A DNA stretch of 64,000 nucleotides from Tolypothrix tenuis PCC 7101. GTDB lineage: Bacteria; Cyanobacteriota; Cyanobacteriia; Cyanobacteriales; Nostocaceae. The stretch lies in assembly GCF_002368295.1 (NCBI RefSeq), contig NZ_AP018248.1, positions 3,035,666 to 3,099,665 on the forward strand. The letters are read 5' to 3'. The notes beneath the pieces are model-generated. The model was not told the origin of the DNA and did no database searches. It saw only the letters and a program-made list of their open reading frames with translations. Made by a program: the position numbers and the translations under genes. Shown here piece by piece: positions 36,549-46,325 of this stretch (the first letter of the stretch is position 1; each line of letters opens with the position of its first letter).

Positions 36549-36983
36549 CTATCCAGAGATGTGAACCACTAATTCTCTCACATGACTGCGCTGACGATGT
36601 TCCCAAACATAAATACCTTGCCAAGTCCCCAACACCAAATGACCGCGATTAATGGGGATATGTTCTGAAGTGTGAGTCAACGCTGAACGGATATGTGCCG
36701 GCATATCATCAGGCCCTTCCGCATCATGAATGTACTTGCCTGATTCTGGTACAAGTTTTGCCATAAAATTAGCCAAATCCACCAGTACATCAGGGTCAGC
36801 ATTTTCTTGAATCACTAAACTAGCGGAAGTGTGGCGTAAAAATAAAGTACAAAGACCAGTTTCCACACCCGACTCGGCAACAATGGCTTCAATTTTTGAG
36901 GTGATATTTTGAAAAGATTTGCCAGTAGTGGAAACTCTAAGTAGCTTTTGGTAATGAGTCACGTCGCTTTGCTCCGAATTCAA
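36549..36983 (-). CDS. yjbQ: YjbQ / UPF0047 family protein
   Basis: 144 residues, full length for the family. Typical motifs: LCTLFLRHTSASLVIQENAD, HDAEGPDDMPAHIRS, LTHTSEHIPI, LGTWQGIYVWEHR. The conserved His/Glu set forms a metal site in known structures; members show thiamine-phosphate synthase side activity, but the physiological role is not settled. Monocistronic. Confidence 0.92.
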   Translation of the reverse strand: MNSEQSDVTHYQKLLRVSTTGKSFQNITSKIEAIVAESGVETGLCTLFLRHTSASLVIQENADPDVLVDLANFMAKLVPESGKYIHDAEGPDDMPAHIRSALTHTSEHIPINRGHLVLGTWQGIYVWEHRQRSHVRELVVHISG

Positions 36984-37122
36984 AATTTAAAATTCAAAAT
37001 TCAAAATTCAAAATTAATAGCATCCGTAAATAAATCTCTTAGTACCGCGAGTGAAGCTTGGCGGTCTAGAGCATGAATTCTTTTTGTTTTCGGTCATCTG
37101 CAATGAATTAAAAGTCCACTGA

Positions 37123-37220
37123 GCGTCAGAATACGCTTGCTGATTGAGAATATATCATACAACTTGGGAAGAGGTGGTCTGTCCGGTAGCTGTGTTACCA
37201 GAGATTGAGTGGCTTCTATC
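37123..37220 (-). pseudogene. 3'-end fragment of a surface-protein gene
   Basis: The minus strand reads SHSISGNTATGQTTSSQVV then stop (TGA at 37155-37157). Together with the downstream flank (37123-37187) it matches 33821-33884, the end of the surface gene at 33816. It lies 35 bases before the second pentapeptide gene, so the same gene-to-pentapeptide junction occurs twice. Confidence 0.7.
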
Positions 37221-37254
37221 TTAATTATGTGTTGCTTGATGTTGGAGTTGAGGT

Positions 37255-37875
37255 ATGGAAAAGGAGAGGATTACTGCTGAAGACTTGCTCAGACTTTATG
37301 CTGCTGGGGAAAGAGATTTTAGTGGAGCCAATGTCAGTGGAGAGCTTATTGGACTTGACCTCCAAGGAATCAACCTTAGTAATGCTTACTTACTTGTCTA
37401 TTGTGAGCGTTCCAATTTGAGCAACGCCAATTTTCAGAGTGCTGGAATTGGGGACTGTGGGTTTATGGAAGCTAATTTGAGTGGAGCCAATCTCAGTGAG
37501 GCTATTTTGTCTGAATCCAACTTCGAGGGAGCTATTTTGATGGGTGCTGATTTGAGAAGATCTCAGATGATTCGCACCTCTCTGGGAGGTGCTAACTTGG
37601 TAGATGCCGACTTGAGAAGTGCTAACTTGGAAAGCGCCGACCTAGCAAGTGCTAGCTTGGTAGATGCCGACTTGAGAAATGCCAACTTGGAAAGCGCCAA
37701 TTTGGCTAGGGCTAATTTGACTGGAGCTAATTTGGTCGGATCTGATTTGAGAAATACCAAATTGCGAGACGCTAACTTGAGTTACGCCAATTTGGCTGGG
37801 GTTGATCTGAGTGTAGCTATTCTCTGCAATACGCTTATGCCTGATGGCACCTTCCGAGATGATCATTGTGTTTGA
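37255..37875 (+). CDS. Pentapeptide-repeat protein (206 aa), paralogue of 35454
   Basis: The leader EKERITAEDLLRLYAAGERD parallels that of the first copy. About 20 pentapeptides follow (ANLSGANLSEAIL, ADLRSANLESADLASASLVD, ANLARANLTGANLVGSDL), and the cap LCNTLMPDGTFRDD matches NTILPDGRVVTDED. Predicted beta-helix, cytosolic. The array seems partly homogenised at the DNA level (repeated GCCGACTTGAGAA). Function unknown. Confidence 0.87.
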   Translation: MEKERITAEDLLRLYAAGERDFSGANVSGELIGLDLQGINLSNAYLLVYCERSNLSNANFQSAGIGDCGFMEANLSGANLSEAILSESNFEGAILMGADLRRSQMIRTSLGGANLVDADLRSANLESADLASASLVDADLRNANLESANLARANLTGANLVGSDLRNTKLRDANLSYANLAGVDLSVAILCNTLMPDGTFRDDHCV

Positions 37876-37984
37876 GTGCGATCGCCCAGCATTTGTAAAA
37901 GTAAATTATCTATAGTATGGCAATAATCGGCACTAGAGTATTCTTTACTATATTCGTTGAACAGATGCAAAATTAAAAATCCCA

Positions 37985-38938
37985 ATGACTGAGGAATTAG
38001 AAAGAGCCGATAATGATTCACCCTGGAAAGAAATATTAGAAGCTTACTTTCCCCAAGCTATGCATTTTTTCTTTCCAGAAACCGCCATACTAATTGATTG
38101 GGAACGTCCTCATGAATTTTTAGATAAAGAGTTTCAGCAAATAGCGCGTGATGCTGAACAAGGAAGAAGATACGCAGATAAATTGGTCAAAGTTTGGCAA
38201 ATTCAAGGAGAAGAAATTTGGCTATTAATTCATGTAGAAATTCAAGCCAAACCGGAAGATAATTTTGCCCAAAGAATGTTTTCTTATAATCTGCGAATAT
38301 TTGACAAATTTGGCAAACCAGCAATTAGCTTGGCGATTCTGTGCGATGCTGACCCCAATTGGCGACCAAATCACTACAATTATAATTATCCTAATACCAG
38401 GCTAAATTTTGAATTTGGCACCGTCAAACTTCTTGATTATCAAAACCGTTGGGCAGAGTTAGAAGCCAGCAATAACCCATTTGCAACGGTTGTCATGGCA
38501 CATTTAAAAACACAGCAGACAAGTAAAAAACCAGGCGATCGCAAAACTTGGAAATTTAGCTTAATCCGTCGATTATACGAACAAGGGCTGCAAGAAAGAG
38601 ATATTCGTAACCTCTATCGATTTATTGATTGGGTTATGATTTTACCAAAAGCATTGGAAGCGGAGTTTTGGGAAGAATTTAAGCAATTTGAGCAGGAGCG
38701 AACTATGAGCTATGTAACCACTGGTGAACGTATTGGCTACGAACGGGGACAAAAGGAACAATCGCAAAGTCTCATCCTCCGGTTACTACAAAAACGGGTA
38801 GGAGAATTACCGCAAGAAGTTCAAGAACGCATTAAATCCCTTTCTCTAGCGCAATTAGAAGCACTTGGCGAGGCTTTGCTAGATTTTACAGGACTAGAGG
38901 ATTTACTTAGCTGGTTAGAAGCAAATCCTGCCGATTAG
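37985..38938 (+). CDS. Rpn / DUF4351 family PD-(D/E)XK nuclease-like protein
   Basis: 317 residues. The N-terminal two thirds resemble the Rpn/YhgA-type PD-(D/E)XK fold: AYFPQAMHFFFPE, a D in DKLVKVWQ, and IHVEIQAK, the ExK-like catalytic strand. The C-terminal end (ILRLLQKRVGELPQEVQERIKSLSLAQLEALGEALLDF) is the DUF4351 helical module. Such genes are very common in cyanobacteria and were once called transposases; Rpn proteins promote recombination. The PD-(D/E)XK residues are only inferred. Confidence 0.85.
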   Translation: MTEELERADNDSPWKEILEAYFPQAMHFFFPETAILIDWERPHEFLDKEFQQIARDAEQGRRYADKLVKVWQIQGEEIWLLIHVEIQAKPEDNFAQRMFSYNLRIFDKFGKPAISLAILCDADPNWRPNHYNYNYPNTRLNFEFGTVKLLDYQNRWAELEASNNPFATVVMAHLKTQQTSKKPGDRKTWKFSLIRRLYEQGLQERDIRNLYRFIDWVMILPKALEAEFWEEFKQFEQERTMSYVTTGERIGYERGQKEQSQSLILRLLQKRVGELPQEVQERIKSLSLAQLEALGEALLDFTGLEDLLSWLEANPAD

Positions 38939-38960
38939 GATTTACGTAATGCGATCGCTC

Positions 38961-40043
38961 CTAACTCATAGAAAAATATTGCATCACAGCATTTGCGATC
39001 GCTTCATTGCCATCTTTAGCAATAGGTTGGGATAGCTTTGGTTGCAGCAGAGGTTGATGCAGAAAATCCCATGTTCCTTGGAAAAACTCCGTTGGACTGA
39101 GAATTTGATGCGGATGATAATTGCTCAAACCTTCCACTAAAAAAGCTGCTTCTGCAAAACCTTCACGTGTCACAGTAGCAATAGGTACTTCTAATTTAAT
39201 AGCCTCCGAAAAAGTACCGTAACCAGGTTTAGACAAAACTCGCGCACAAATAGGCATAAAATCTACAGGGCGGTATTTACGGTCAGTAATTTTCACTACA
39301 TTGGGTAAATCTGGTGCAGATTGGTCAAAAACAATGAATTGCCAATCGGGGAAAAGGCGCAGGTTATTGTAAGGAAGCTGCTGTACACCTAAGCCGCCGA
39401 AAGTCAGCAGAATTGTCTTTTCCACAGGTGCAGTAATTCCCCAGATGGAACGCAAATCATCAGCAGCGTAACGAGGTGAACCACCTGTTAAACCCACATC
39501 AATAATATTAGAGAAAGCAGACATTGGTTCATGGAAAGGGAGACGATAGAGGCGATCGCATTTTGAATAACACTCACTAATCCAATCGGCAATTGCCAAA
39601 AATTCCCCACCCCAATCACGATAGATCAAATCCCAGCCAAAGTTACTCATCGACCAGCAGGGAATATTTGCAGCCTTAGCAATTACAGAAGCGAGGAAGG
39701 GGATATCCGCCAAGATGAGATGGACGCGATTTTGACGAATAAAGTTGACTTCCGATGCCACTAGGGAATTTTGCTTCTGTTTAATTTCCCTTAATTTGTC
39801 TAAAGTCGCAGCTTTATCCATTGTCAAGCTATCTGCTTGGATGACACCCAAATCAAAAGCCCTGGGACGATGGATAAAATCACCTTCGATATAGCATTCT
39901 AGTAACCACCGCGGCGCAGTAGTCACCATAATTAACAAAACTTCTGGACATAACTTTTGAATAGTAGCGGCAACTGATGCCATACGACTAGCATGACCAA
40001 AACCGTGGTTAGTAATAGCTATGTATAAAATTGGGCGTTCCAT
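38961..40043 (-). CDS. MurG-like glycosyltransferase family protein
   Basis: About 360 residues. The N-terminus ILYIAITNHGFGHASRMASV is the GT-B glycine-rich start seen in GT28/GT1 proteins and in the N-terminal half of L-arabinokinase-like proteins. The C-terminal donor-binding side shows SKPGYGTFSEAIKLEVPIATV, the usual nucleotide-sugar loop, with FGGLG between. Start taken at the ATG 40041-40043 (MERPILYIA); a TTG lies two codons upstream. Acceptor unknown; no partner genes nearby. Confidence 0.8.
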   Translation of the reverse strand: MERPILYIAITNHGFGHASRMASVAATIQKLCPEVLLIMVTTAPRWLLECYIEGDFIHRPRAFDLGVIQADSLTMDKAATLDKLREIKQKQNSLVASEVNFIRQNRVHLILADIPFLASVIAKAANIPCWSMSNFGWDLIYRDWGGEFLAIADWISECYSKCDRLYRLPFHEPMSAFSNIIDVGLTGGSPRYAADDLRSIWGITAPVEKTILLTFGGLGVQQLPYNNLRLFPDWQFIVFDQSAPDLPNVVKITDRKYRPVDFMPICARVLSKPGYGTFSEAIKLEVPIATVTREGFAEAAFLVEGLSNYHPHQILSPTEFFQGTWDFLHQPLLQPKLSQPIAKDGNEAIANAVMQYFSMS

Positions 40044-40123
40044 AAGCAAATCACAGCAGAGAACAATGGGCAGAGGGTAGTGATTGTCTACACTCCTCTA
40101 ATACCCAGTTTCTTTACCGTAAT

Positions 40124-40303
40124 CTAAGAGGTTGTTTGAAAAGTTTTTCCCTGTGATTTTAATTGCACTGTTACCCCCCTTAATCCCCCCTTGTCAAGGG
40201 GGGAGACCGGAAAATCCAGTTCCCTCCCCTTTCTAAGGGGAGGGCTAGGGTGGGGTAAAAAATATTTGATACACTACTACAGACTTTTCAAACATCCTCT
40301 AAG
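40124..40303. mobile_element. MITE-like element, about 180 bp
   Basis: Inverted ends CTAAGAGGTTGTTTGAAAAG and, inward from the right, CTTAGAGGATGTTTGAAAAG; between them are the CCCCTTGTCAAGGGG and CCCCTTTCTAAGGGG palindromes. Its right half recurs at 53213-53288. The whole gap 40044-40356 contains nothing else. Confidence 0.8.
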
Positions 40304-40356
40304 ACAAAGATATTGACACACTCTCCGCAATTGAATTTACCTTTGCAGCAATCCAT

Positions 40357-42288
40357 CTAAATTCCAGGGCGGAGAATTTTCTCTGCGACTTGGGGAAACC
40401 ATCGCTGAAGGAAAACCAGCAGTTTTGTTTTACCAATGTGCATCTCATAGCGATCGCGCCTAAAATTATGCCAGAATTCATCCGCCAATGCTTCCGGTGA
40501 AATTTTCCCTTTACCCCTACCTTGAGTCATTGGTGTATCAACTAAAGGAGCAATTATTTCAAATACTTTAATTGATGTGGTTTCCAGTTGCCAGCGCAGG
40601 GCTTTAGTGGCAATATGTAATCCGGCTTTACTACCGCAATAGACGGGCGCACTTTGTTTCGGTACTAATCCTAAGCCAGAAGAAACATTTACAATAGCAG
40701 CGTTGGGCTTGGTCAACAAATGGGGTAACATCAGTTTAATTAATTGCAATGGCGCAATTAAATTGGTGCGTAATTCTTCTTCAATTAACTTAGTGGAAAT
40801 CTCTGGATTGATAAATTCGTAGTTATATTGCATCCCAGCATTGTTAATCAAAATATTCACATTTGGGTAACGCTTAACAAGCTGTTGTAAAGCATTTAAA
40901 TCTCGTAAATCAGCAACTTCAGTAATAATTCCCGGCAAAAGTTTTTTGACTTCAGCTAATTTCTTGCCATCACGTCCAGTAATAATCACTGTATTGTGGG
41001 CTTGCAGAAATTTTCTAGCTAATGCCAAGCCAATTCCTGAAGAACCTCCAGTAATTAACACTGTATTGCCTTGAGTTGAAGTAGCAGATTTTGGTACTGA
41101 TAGCTGAACAGCAACCGCCGCCACGAGAATTTGAGCAGCACTAAACCAATAGGGTGTATCTGGGCTAATGTTTTGATATAACCAACCAGCTAACAACGGG
41201 GCAATCATTCTAGCTAATGCTTGTACTGTTTGAATATTGCTGTTGATGCGTCCTTGAATTTTTTCACCAACAGTTTTGGACATCAAGCCAATTAAGGAAG
41301 TTTCGGCTAGGGGCTGTCCAATGCCCACAAGTACAATACTTGTATAGAGAACTATAACCGAGCCTGTGATGGCGAATACAGCAGATAAACTAAAAGCCAA
41401 TCCGGTGATTAACGCCCCAGAAAATGCCATCCGGACTTCGCCCCATTTAGGCAATAACCAGGGAATAATTATTATTTGATCAAAAACGCTAATGACACCA
41501 AATAAGGCAAATAACGGGGCAATTTGTGGGGCTGGCCAATTAAATTGCTCATTTGCTAAAGCAGGTAAATTAGAAATGAGGACAAACATCGCCATATTCA
41601 TCATCAAAAAGCTCAACATCAGCCAGCGCAGTTGAGGTATTGTCAAACAGGCTTGCAATTGAGTGAAGGGATTCAATTGAGCAAAATCAGGTTTAGGGGA
41701 ACGCTGGGTTGGTGGTAAAGTTTCCGGCATAGCGAAATACCCCCACACCAAAGCTATAACAAAAGCGATCGCCACAACATACATAGGTAAATTCGGATGA
41801 ATACCCGACATTACCCCACTCACAACCGGGCCGATAATTAGCCCTAAAGCCATCATCCCACTCACCCAGGAAAAAGCACGAGTCCGTTGTTGAGGTGTGG
41901 TAGTATCTGCGATCGCAGCAAAGGTCATACTGGCTGTACCATCGGTTAACCCTACAATTAGCCAGCCTGCAAACAGTACAGCTAATGCGCCCCCACAGCC
42001 AAAGATAAAATATCCCAAACTAGCCCCTAAAAGGCTAATCAGCATCATCCATCGCCGCCCATAAGCATCGCTAAGATAACCAATTCCTGGCAGTGTCAAA
42101 AATTGGGCAAGTGAGAAAGTGGCATATAATAGCCCAACTTCCCACGCTGTGCCACCATAAAGCCCCACCAACGTCGGCATAATTGGATTTAGGACACCGA
42201 AGCCCAAAAATGCCAGAAAGCCTGTGTAGAGGATAAAAGTATGTAATTTTGTCTTCACCATTGCCAGTTTAGAGCGATCGCATTTCAT
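40357..42288 (-). CDS. MFS transporter fused to a short-chain dehydrogenase (643 aa)
   Basis: Residues about 1-395 are a 12-span MFS drug/metabolite exporter of the TetA-like group (GYLSDAYGRRW motif A, GPVVSGVMSG). Residues about 400-643 are a complete SDR domain: NTVLITGGSSGIG nucleotide site, NNAG, Ser in NVSSGLG, and YCGSK with Tyr and Lys. No stop or frame slip separates them, and the linker is short (SVPKSATSTQGN). The SDR would be cytosolic and could modify the transported compound. The gene is 50 bp after a Crp-type regulator gene, so likely co-transcribed. Internal start MVKTKLHTF is possible. Confidence 0.88.
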   Translation of the reverse strand: MKCDRSKLAMVKTKLHTFILYTGFLAFLGFGVLNPIMPTLVGLYGGTAWEVGLLYATFSLAQFLTLPGIGYLSDAYGRRWMMLISLLGASLGYFIFGCGGALAVLFAGWLIVGLTDGTASMTFAAIADTTTPQQRTRAFSWVSGMMALGLIIGPVVSGVMSGIHPNLPMYVVAIAFVIALVWGYFAMPETLPPTQRSPKPDFAQLNPFTQLQACLTIPQLRWLMLSFLMMNMAMFVLISNLPALANEQFNWPAPQIAPLFALFGVISVFDQIIIIPWLLPKWGEVRMAFSGALITGLAFSLSAVFAITGSVIVLYTSIVLVGIGQPLAETSLIGLMSKTVGEKIQGRINSNIQTVQALARMIAPLLAGWLYQNISPDTPYWFSAAQILVAAVAVQLSVPKSATSTQGNTVLITGGSSGIGLALARKFLQAHNTVIITGRDGKKLAEVKKLLPGIITEVADLRDLNALQQLVKRYPNVNILINNAGMQYNYEFINPEISTKLIEEELRTNLIAPLQLIKLMLPHLLTKPNAAIVNVSSGLGLVPKQSAPVYCGSKAGLHIATKALRWQLETTSIKVFEIIAPLVDTPMTQGRGKGKISPEALADEFWHNFRRDRYEMHIGKTKLLVFLQRWFPQVAEKILRPGI

Positions 42289-42338
42289 AACATCTTTTTA
42301 GATGTAATTCCCCACAATGGCGAAGTCATTAACCTATG

Positions 42339-42935
42339 TTAATTCGGCTGGAGAATTTTCCGAATCCGACTGAGCGACACAGGCGAAATACCTAGATAAG
42401 AGGCAATATGATATTGCTTAACTCTGTGTTCTAAATTCGGATATTCTTGCAAAAACTTTTGATATCTTGTTGTGGCATCATCTAGCAGTAATTCCGCCTC
42501 TCGCCGCTCTTTTTTAATAAATAAAGCCTCAACTAATTTATGATTAACAGCTTGCCAACATGGATGTGCTGCACATAGTTGGACATATTGACTATAATCT
42601 GCAACTAGTAATAATGAATCTTCTAAAGCTTCAATAAAAAATTGGGCTGGTTGTTTTAAAATCAGCGCACTATAGGCAGTCACAAAATGATTTTCTGGAC
42701 AAAATGATTTGGTGAATTCAGTACCTGCCGCATTCACATAATAAAGACGAAATATCCCCGCCACCACAAATCCAATTTGGCTAGGAATTTCCCCCGCACA
42801 CATCAAAAACTCTCCGGTTTTGAAACTTGATGGTTGAAAGACTTGGGTTAATTTTGCGAGTTCATCCCCGGGAATCTCAACCAGGGTTCGTAAAACATGA
42901 CTCAGTTGCAGATAGGCAGGAGAAAACATAACCAT
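42339..42935 (-). CDS. Crp/Fnr-family transcriptional regulator
   Basis: 198 residues. The N-terminal cyclic-nucleotide-binding-type beta-barrel (FKTGEFLMCAGEIPSQIGFVVAGIFRLYYV) lacks the cAMP phosphate-binding RxS signature, so it may sense something else. The C-terminal helix-turn-helix is HIASYLGISPVSLSRIRKIL. It precedes the MFS-SDR gene in the same direction and is its likely regulator. It is divergent from the amylase gene. Confidence 0.85.
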   Translation of the reverse strand: MVMFSPAYLQLSHVLRTLVEIPGDELAKLTQVFQPSSFKTGEFLMCAGEIPSQIGFVVAGIFRLYYVNAAGTEFTKSFCPENHFVTAYSALILKQPAQFFIEALEDSLLLVADYSQYVQLCAAHPCWQAVNHKLVEALFIKKERREAELLLDDATTRYQKFLQEYPNLEHRVKQYHIASYLGISPVSLSRIRKILQPN

Positions 42936-43081
42936 AACTCTACTAAGAAACGCTCCATCTCTTGCTTCGTCTGTTATTTTGGCAAAGAAATTGAGTGGAG
43001 ATCAGAATTTCTACCACAAGTAAGACCCACAAAGAAGCTATTATTTGCAACGATCGCACCTAATAGTATCGAGAGGACTTC

Positions 43082-44545
43082 ATGCAAATTCAAACACCAG
43101 ACTGGGTTAAGCACGCGGTTTTTTACCAAATTTTTCCCGATCGCTTTGCTAAAAGTAAACAGCCTCGCAAACGCTTATTGCATGAGGCCCGGTGGGAAGA
43201 TTGGGAAGCCATGCCAACGCTGCAAGGTTACAAAGGTGGCGATTTATGGGGCATTCTGGAAGGTTTGGATTACATCCAGGATTTAGGAATTAACGCTATC
43301 TACTTTACACCCATCTTTCAATCTGCGAGTAATCACCGCTACCATACCCACGACTATTATCAGGTCGATCCACTGTTAGGAGGCAATGAAGCATTTAAGG
43401 AATTACTAGACGCAGCCCATCAGCGCAACATTAAAGTTGTGTTAGATGGAGTATTTAACCACTCCAGTCGCGGCTTTTTCTTTTTTCACGATGTTTTAGA
43501 AAATGGCCCCTATTCTCCTTGGGTAAATTGGTTTAAAGTGGAGGGCTGGCCCGTTTCACCTTACAACGGTGAATTTCCAGCCAACTATGAAGGCTGGGCG
43601 GGGAATCGGGCTTTACCAGTATTTAACCACGACAACCCCGAAGTCAAAGAATATATTATGGAAATTGCCGAATATTGGATTAAATTCGGCATTGACGGCT
43701 GGCGGTTAGATGTACCATTTGAAATTAAAACACCTGGGTTTTGGCAAGAATTTCGCGATCGCGTCAAAGCCATTAATCCCGATGCTTATATTGTGGGTGA
43801 AGTCTGGGGAGATTCCCGCGAGTGGCTAGATGGTACGCAATTTGACGGCGTAATGAATTATCTATTTGCCGGGCCAACCATCGCCTTTGCCGCAGGCGAT
43901 CGCGTAGTCTTAGATCAAGTGCAAAGCCGTGACTATAAACCATACCCACCTTTGTTTGCAGCTGAGTACGCTGCCCAAATTCAAGAAGTATTGCAACTTT
44001 ACCCTTGGGAAATTCAGCTAACGCAATTAAACTTGCTAGCCAGTCACGATACCGCCCGATTACTGACAATTTCTGGTGGTGATCTAGCCAGTGTAGAACT
44101 AGCAACTCTCCTCTTGCTGACATTTCCTGGTGCGCCTAGTATTTACTATGGTGATGAAGTCGGTTTACCTGGTGCCATAGATCCTGATTCTCGCCGTGGC
44201 TTTCCTTTAGAAGCTACCTGGAATCGTGAAATCCTCCAGACTCACCGCCAATTAATCGCCCTCCGCCACACCTACCCAGCTTTGCGGACAGGCGATTACC
44301 AAGTAATTTATGCCCAAGGCGCACTGTATGTATTTGCCAGAACCTTAGGCACAGAAGAATTAATTATTGCTGTGAACACAGGTACAGCATCAACCAACGC
44401 AAATATTGACATTAATAATTTGCGTACTCAACCCAACAAGCTGGTATATGGCAATGCTGAAATTACCTGGGATAATCAAGGTGAAAATCAACAGCTTTCC
44501 CTATCTCTTCCCCCACGCGCCGGTTGCATCCTCAGCGTCAGTTAA
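43082..44545 (+). CDS. GH13 alpha-amylase / neopullulanase-like enzyme
   Basis: 487 residues, no signal peptide, so cytosolic: probably breakdown of glycogen-derived or malto-oligosaccharides. The TIM-barrel residues are all present: nucleophile D210 in DGWRLDVP, acid E240 in VGEVW, D323 in ASHDTARL, plus the conserved VVLDGVFNHSSRGF. The N-terminus VKHAVFYQIFPDRFAKSK is typical of the neopullulanase/cyclomaltodextrinase group, although the usual extra N-terminal domain is missing. The ribosome-binding site GAGAGGA precedes the ATG. Confidence 0.92.
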   Translation: MQIQTPDWVKHAVFYQIFPDRFAKSKQPRKRLLHEARWEDWEAMPTLQGYKGGDLWGILEGLDYIQDLGINAIYFTPIFQSASNHRYHTHDYYQVDPLLGGNEAFKELLDAAHQRNIKVVLDGVFNHSSRGFFFFHDVLENGPYSPWVNWFKVEGWPVSPYNGEFPANYEGWAGNRALPVFNHDNPEVKEYIMEIAEYWIKFGIDGWRLDVPFEIKTPGFWQEFRDRVKAINPDAYIVGEVWGDSREWLDGTQFDGVMNYLFAGPTIAFAAGDRVVLDQVQSRDYKPYPPLFAAEYAAQIQEVLQLYPWEIQLTQLNLLASHDTARLLTISGGDLASVELATLLLLTFPGAPSIYYGDEVGLPGAIDPDSRRGFPLEATWNREILQTHRQLIALRHTYPALRTGDYQVIYAQGALYVFARTLGTEELIIAVNTGTASTNANIDINNLRTQPNKLVYGNAEITWDNQGENQQLSLSLPPRAGCILSVS

Positions 44546-44580
44546 TAACGCATGAAATAATTTTCATCACACTTATTCTT

Positions 44581-44640
44581 AGGGTGGGTAGTTTTATTGC
44601 TCAAGCCCTTATTTTTTTACGTTGTTCACCCACCCTTGTT
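44581..44640 (+). terminator. Terminator-like hairpin after the amylase gene
   Basis: AGGGTGGGT (44581-44589) pairs with ACCCACCCT about 38 bases later; a run of seven Ts sits in the loop side rather than after the stem, so strength is uncertain. Confidence 0.5.
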
Positions 44641-44792
44641 CCCAACTCCCAAGTGTTCTGTAATTTTTGAATTTTGAATTTTGAATTTTGAATTGATTTG
44701 TCCCCAACCCCTTCTCTACCCAAAGATACATAAACATCAGTAGCTAAAAAAAACTACCATGATCCTAAGAAGCACTAACCAAAATTAATTGC

Positions 44793-46067
44793 ATGAGTTA
44801 CTATATTGCTCCTCGGTTTTTGGACAAATTAGCTGTCCATATTACCAAAAACTTTCTAGATCTCCCTGGCGTACGAGTTCCCTTAATTTTAGGGATTCAC
44901 GGACGTAAGGGAGAAGGAAAATCTTTTCAATGTGAGTTAGTCTTCGAGAAAATGGGTGTAGAGGTAACTCACATATCTGGTGGTGAATTAGAAAGTCCAG
45001 ACGCGGGAGATCCAGCACGTTTAATCCGTCTGCGCTATCGGGAAACCGCAGAATTAATCAAAGTGCGCGGTAAAATGTGCGTGCTGATGATTAATGATTT
45101 GGATGCGGGTGCAGGCAGATTTGATGAAGGAACGCAATATACTGTCAATACTCAGTTGGTGAACGCCACCTTGATGAATATTGCCGATAATCCTACAGAT
45201 GTGCAATTACCTGGAAGCTACGATTCCACACCGTTACGTCGAGTACCGATTATCGTTACAGGCAACGATTTTTCTACCCTTTATGCACCATTAATTCGGG
45301 ATGGTCGCATGGAAAAATTTTACTGGGAACCTGATCGCGACGACAAGGTAGGAATAGTCGGCGGGATATTTGAACAGGATGGACTTTCCCAGAGGGAAAT
45401 TGAACAGCTAGTTGATACCTTCCCCAATCAATCGATAGACTTTTTTAGTGCATTGCGATCGCGCATTTATGACGAACAAATACGCAACTTCATCCATCAA
45501 ATAGGATTTGAGCGTGTTTCCCTGCGGATAGTCAATAGCACTGAAGGGCCACCAGAATTTAAAAAGCCAGATTTTAGGCTATCTCATTTACTTGAATCTG
45601 GTAAGTTGATGGTTGGCGAACAACAACGAGTCGAAAGTTCTCAGTTAGTTGACGAATACAATCGCCTCAATCGCGGTAAAGGTTATCAAGCTGCACCACC
45701 TGTTACAGGAACACCAACAACTCAGCCATCCAGCAATGGTGTAAATAAAGGCGCAACTAATCACAACTCGCAAAAACCAGAAACATTAAGCCCCCATTTA
45801 ACCCTAGAAACACAAGAACAAATCCGGCAAATCTTAGCGCAGGGTCACACAATTAACATTGAACACGTCGATGAAAGACGCTTCCGCACAGGTTCCTGGC
45901 AAAGTTGTCTCAATACCCACATCGATGCTCACTCAGATGCCATCTCAGCTTTAGAATCATGTCTAACTGAATATGCAGGCGAGTACCTACGTTTAGTAGC
46001 CATAGATCCCAAAGCCAAGCGCCGAGTAATGGAAACAATTATTCAACGTCCAAACGGGAGGAATTAA
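44793..46067 (+). CDS. rca: Rubisco activase with C-terminal small-subunit-like domain
   Basis: 424 residues. AAA+ motor: Walker A GIHGRKGEGKS at 34-44, Walker B MINDLDAG near 100, and sensor region PIIVTGNDFS. A flexible linker (about 295-330, Thr/Ser/Asn-rich) leads to a RbcS-like domain (about 335-420: LETQEQIRQILAQGHTIN, RRFRTGSWQSC). In cyanobacteria the motor remodels inhibited Rubisco and the RbcS-like domain docks on Rubisco and helps recruit activase to carboxysomes. No rbc genes are nearby. Typical for Nostocales. Confidence 0.95.
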   Translation: MSYYIAPRFLDKLAVHITKNFLDLPGVRVPLILGIHGRKGEGKSFQCELVFEKMGVEVTHISGGELESPDAGDPARLIRLRYRETAELIKVRGKMCVLMINDLDAGAGRFDEGTQYTVNTQLVNATLMNIADNPTDVQLPGSYDSTPLRRVPIIVTGNDFSTLYAPLIRDGRMEKFYWEPDRDDKVGIVGGIFEQDGLSQREIEQLVDTFPNQSIDFFSALRSRIYDEQIRNFIHQIGFERVSLRIVNSTEGPPEFKKPDFRLSHLLESGKLMVGEQQRVESSQLVDEYNRLNRGKGYQAAPPVTGTPTTQPSSNGVNKGATNHNSQKPETLSPHLTLETQEQIRQILAQGHTINIEHVDERRFRTGSWQSCLNTHIDAHSDAISALESCLTEYAGEYLRLVAIDPKAKRRVMETIIQRPNGRN

Positions 46068-46325
46068 GGACTGGAAGCGGGGATGAGGGAGATGTAGACG
46101 CGATAGCGGCTTCCCGAAGGGTGGGAGATGAGGGAGATGAGGGAAAAAGCACAAGTTCTCACTTCCCATTACCCATTACCCATTACCCATTACCCATTAC
46201 CCAATCCCCATTCCCCATTACCCATTACCCATTCCCCATTACCCATTCCCCATTACCCAATCCCCAATCCCCAATCCCCCATGCCCCATGTAAAATGGAG
46301 TTGACGTACATTACTCGTAGCTAAA
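46068..46325. repeat. Low-complexity CCCATTA tract
   Basis: More than 15 CCCATTA/CCCCATT units (46165-46285) preceded by a GATGAGGGA run. It is the same simple-repeat family as 5716-5860. No gene. Confidence 0.8.
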
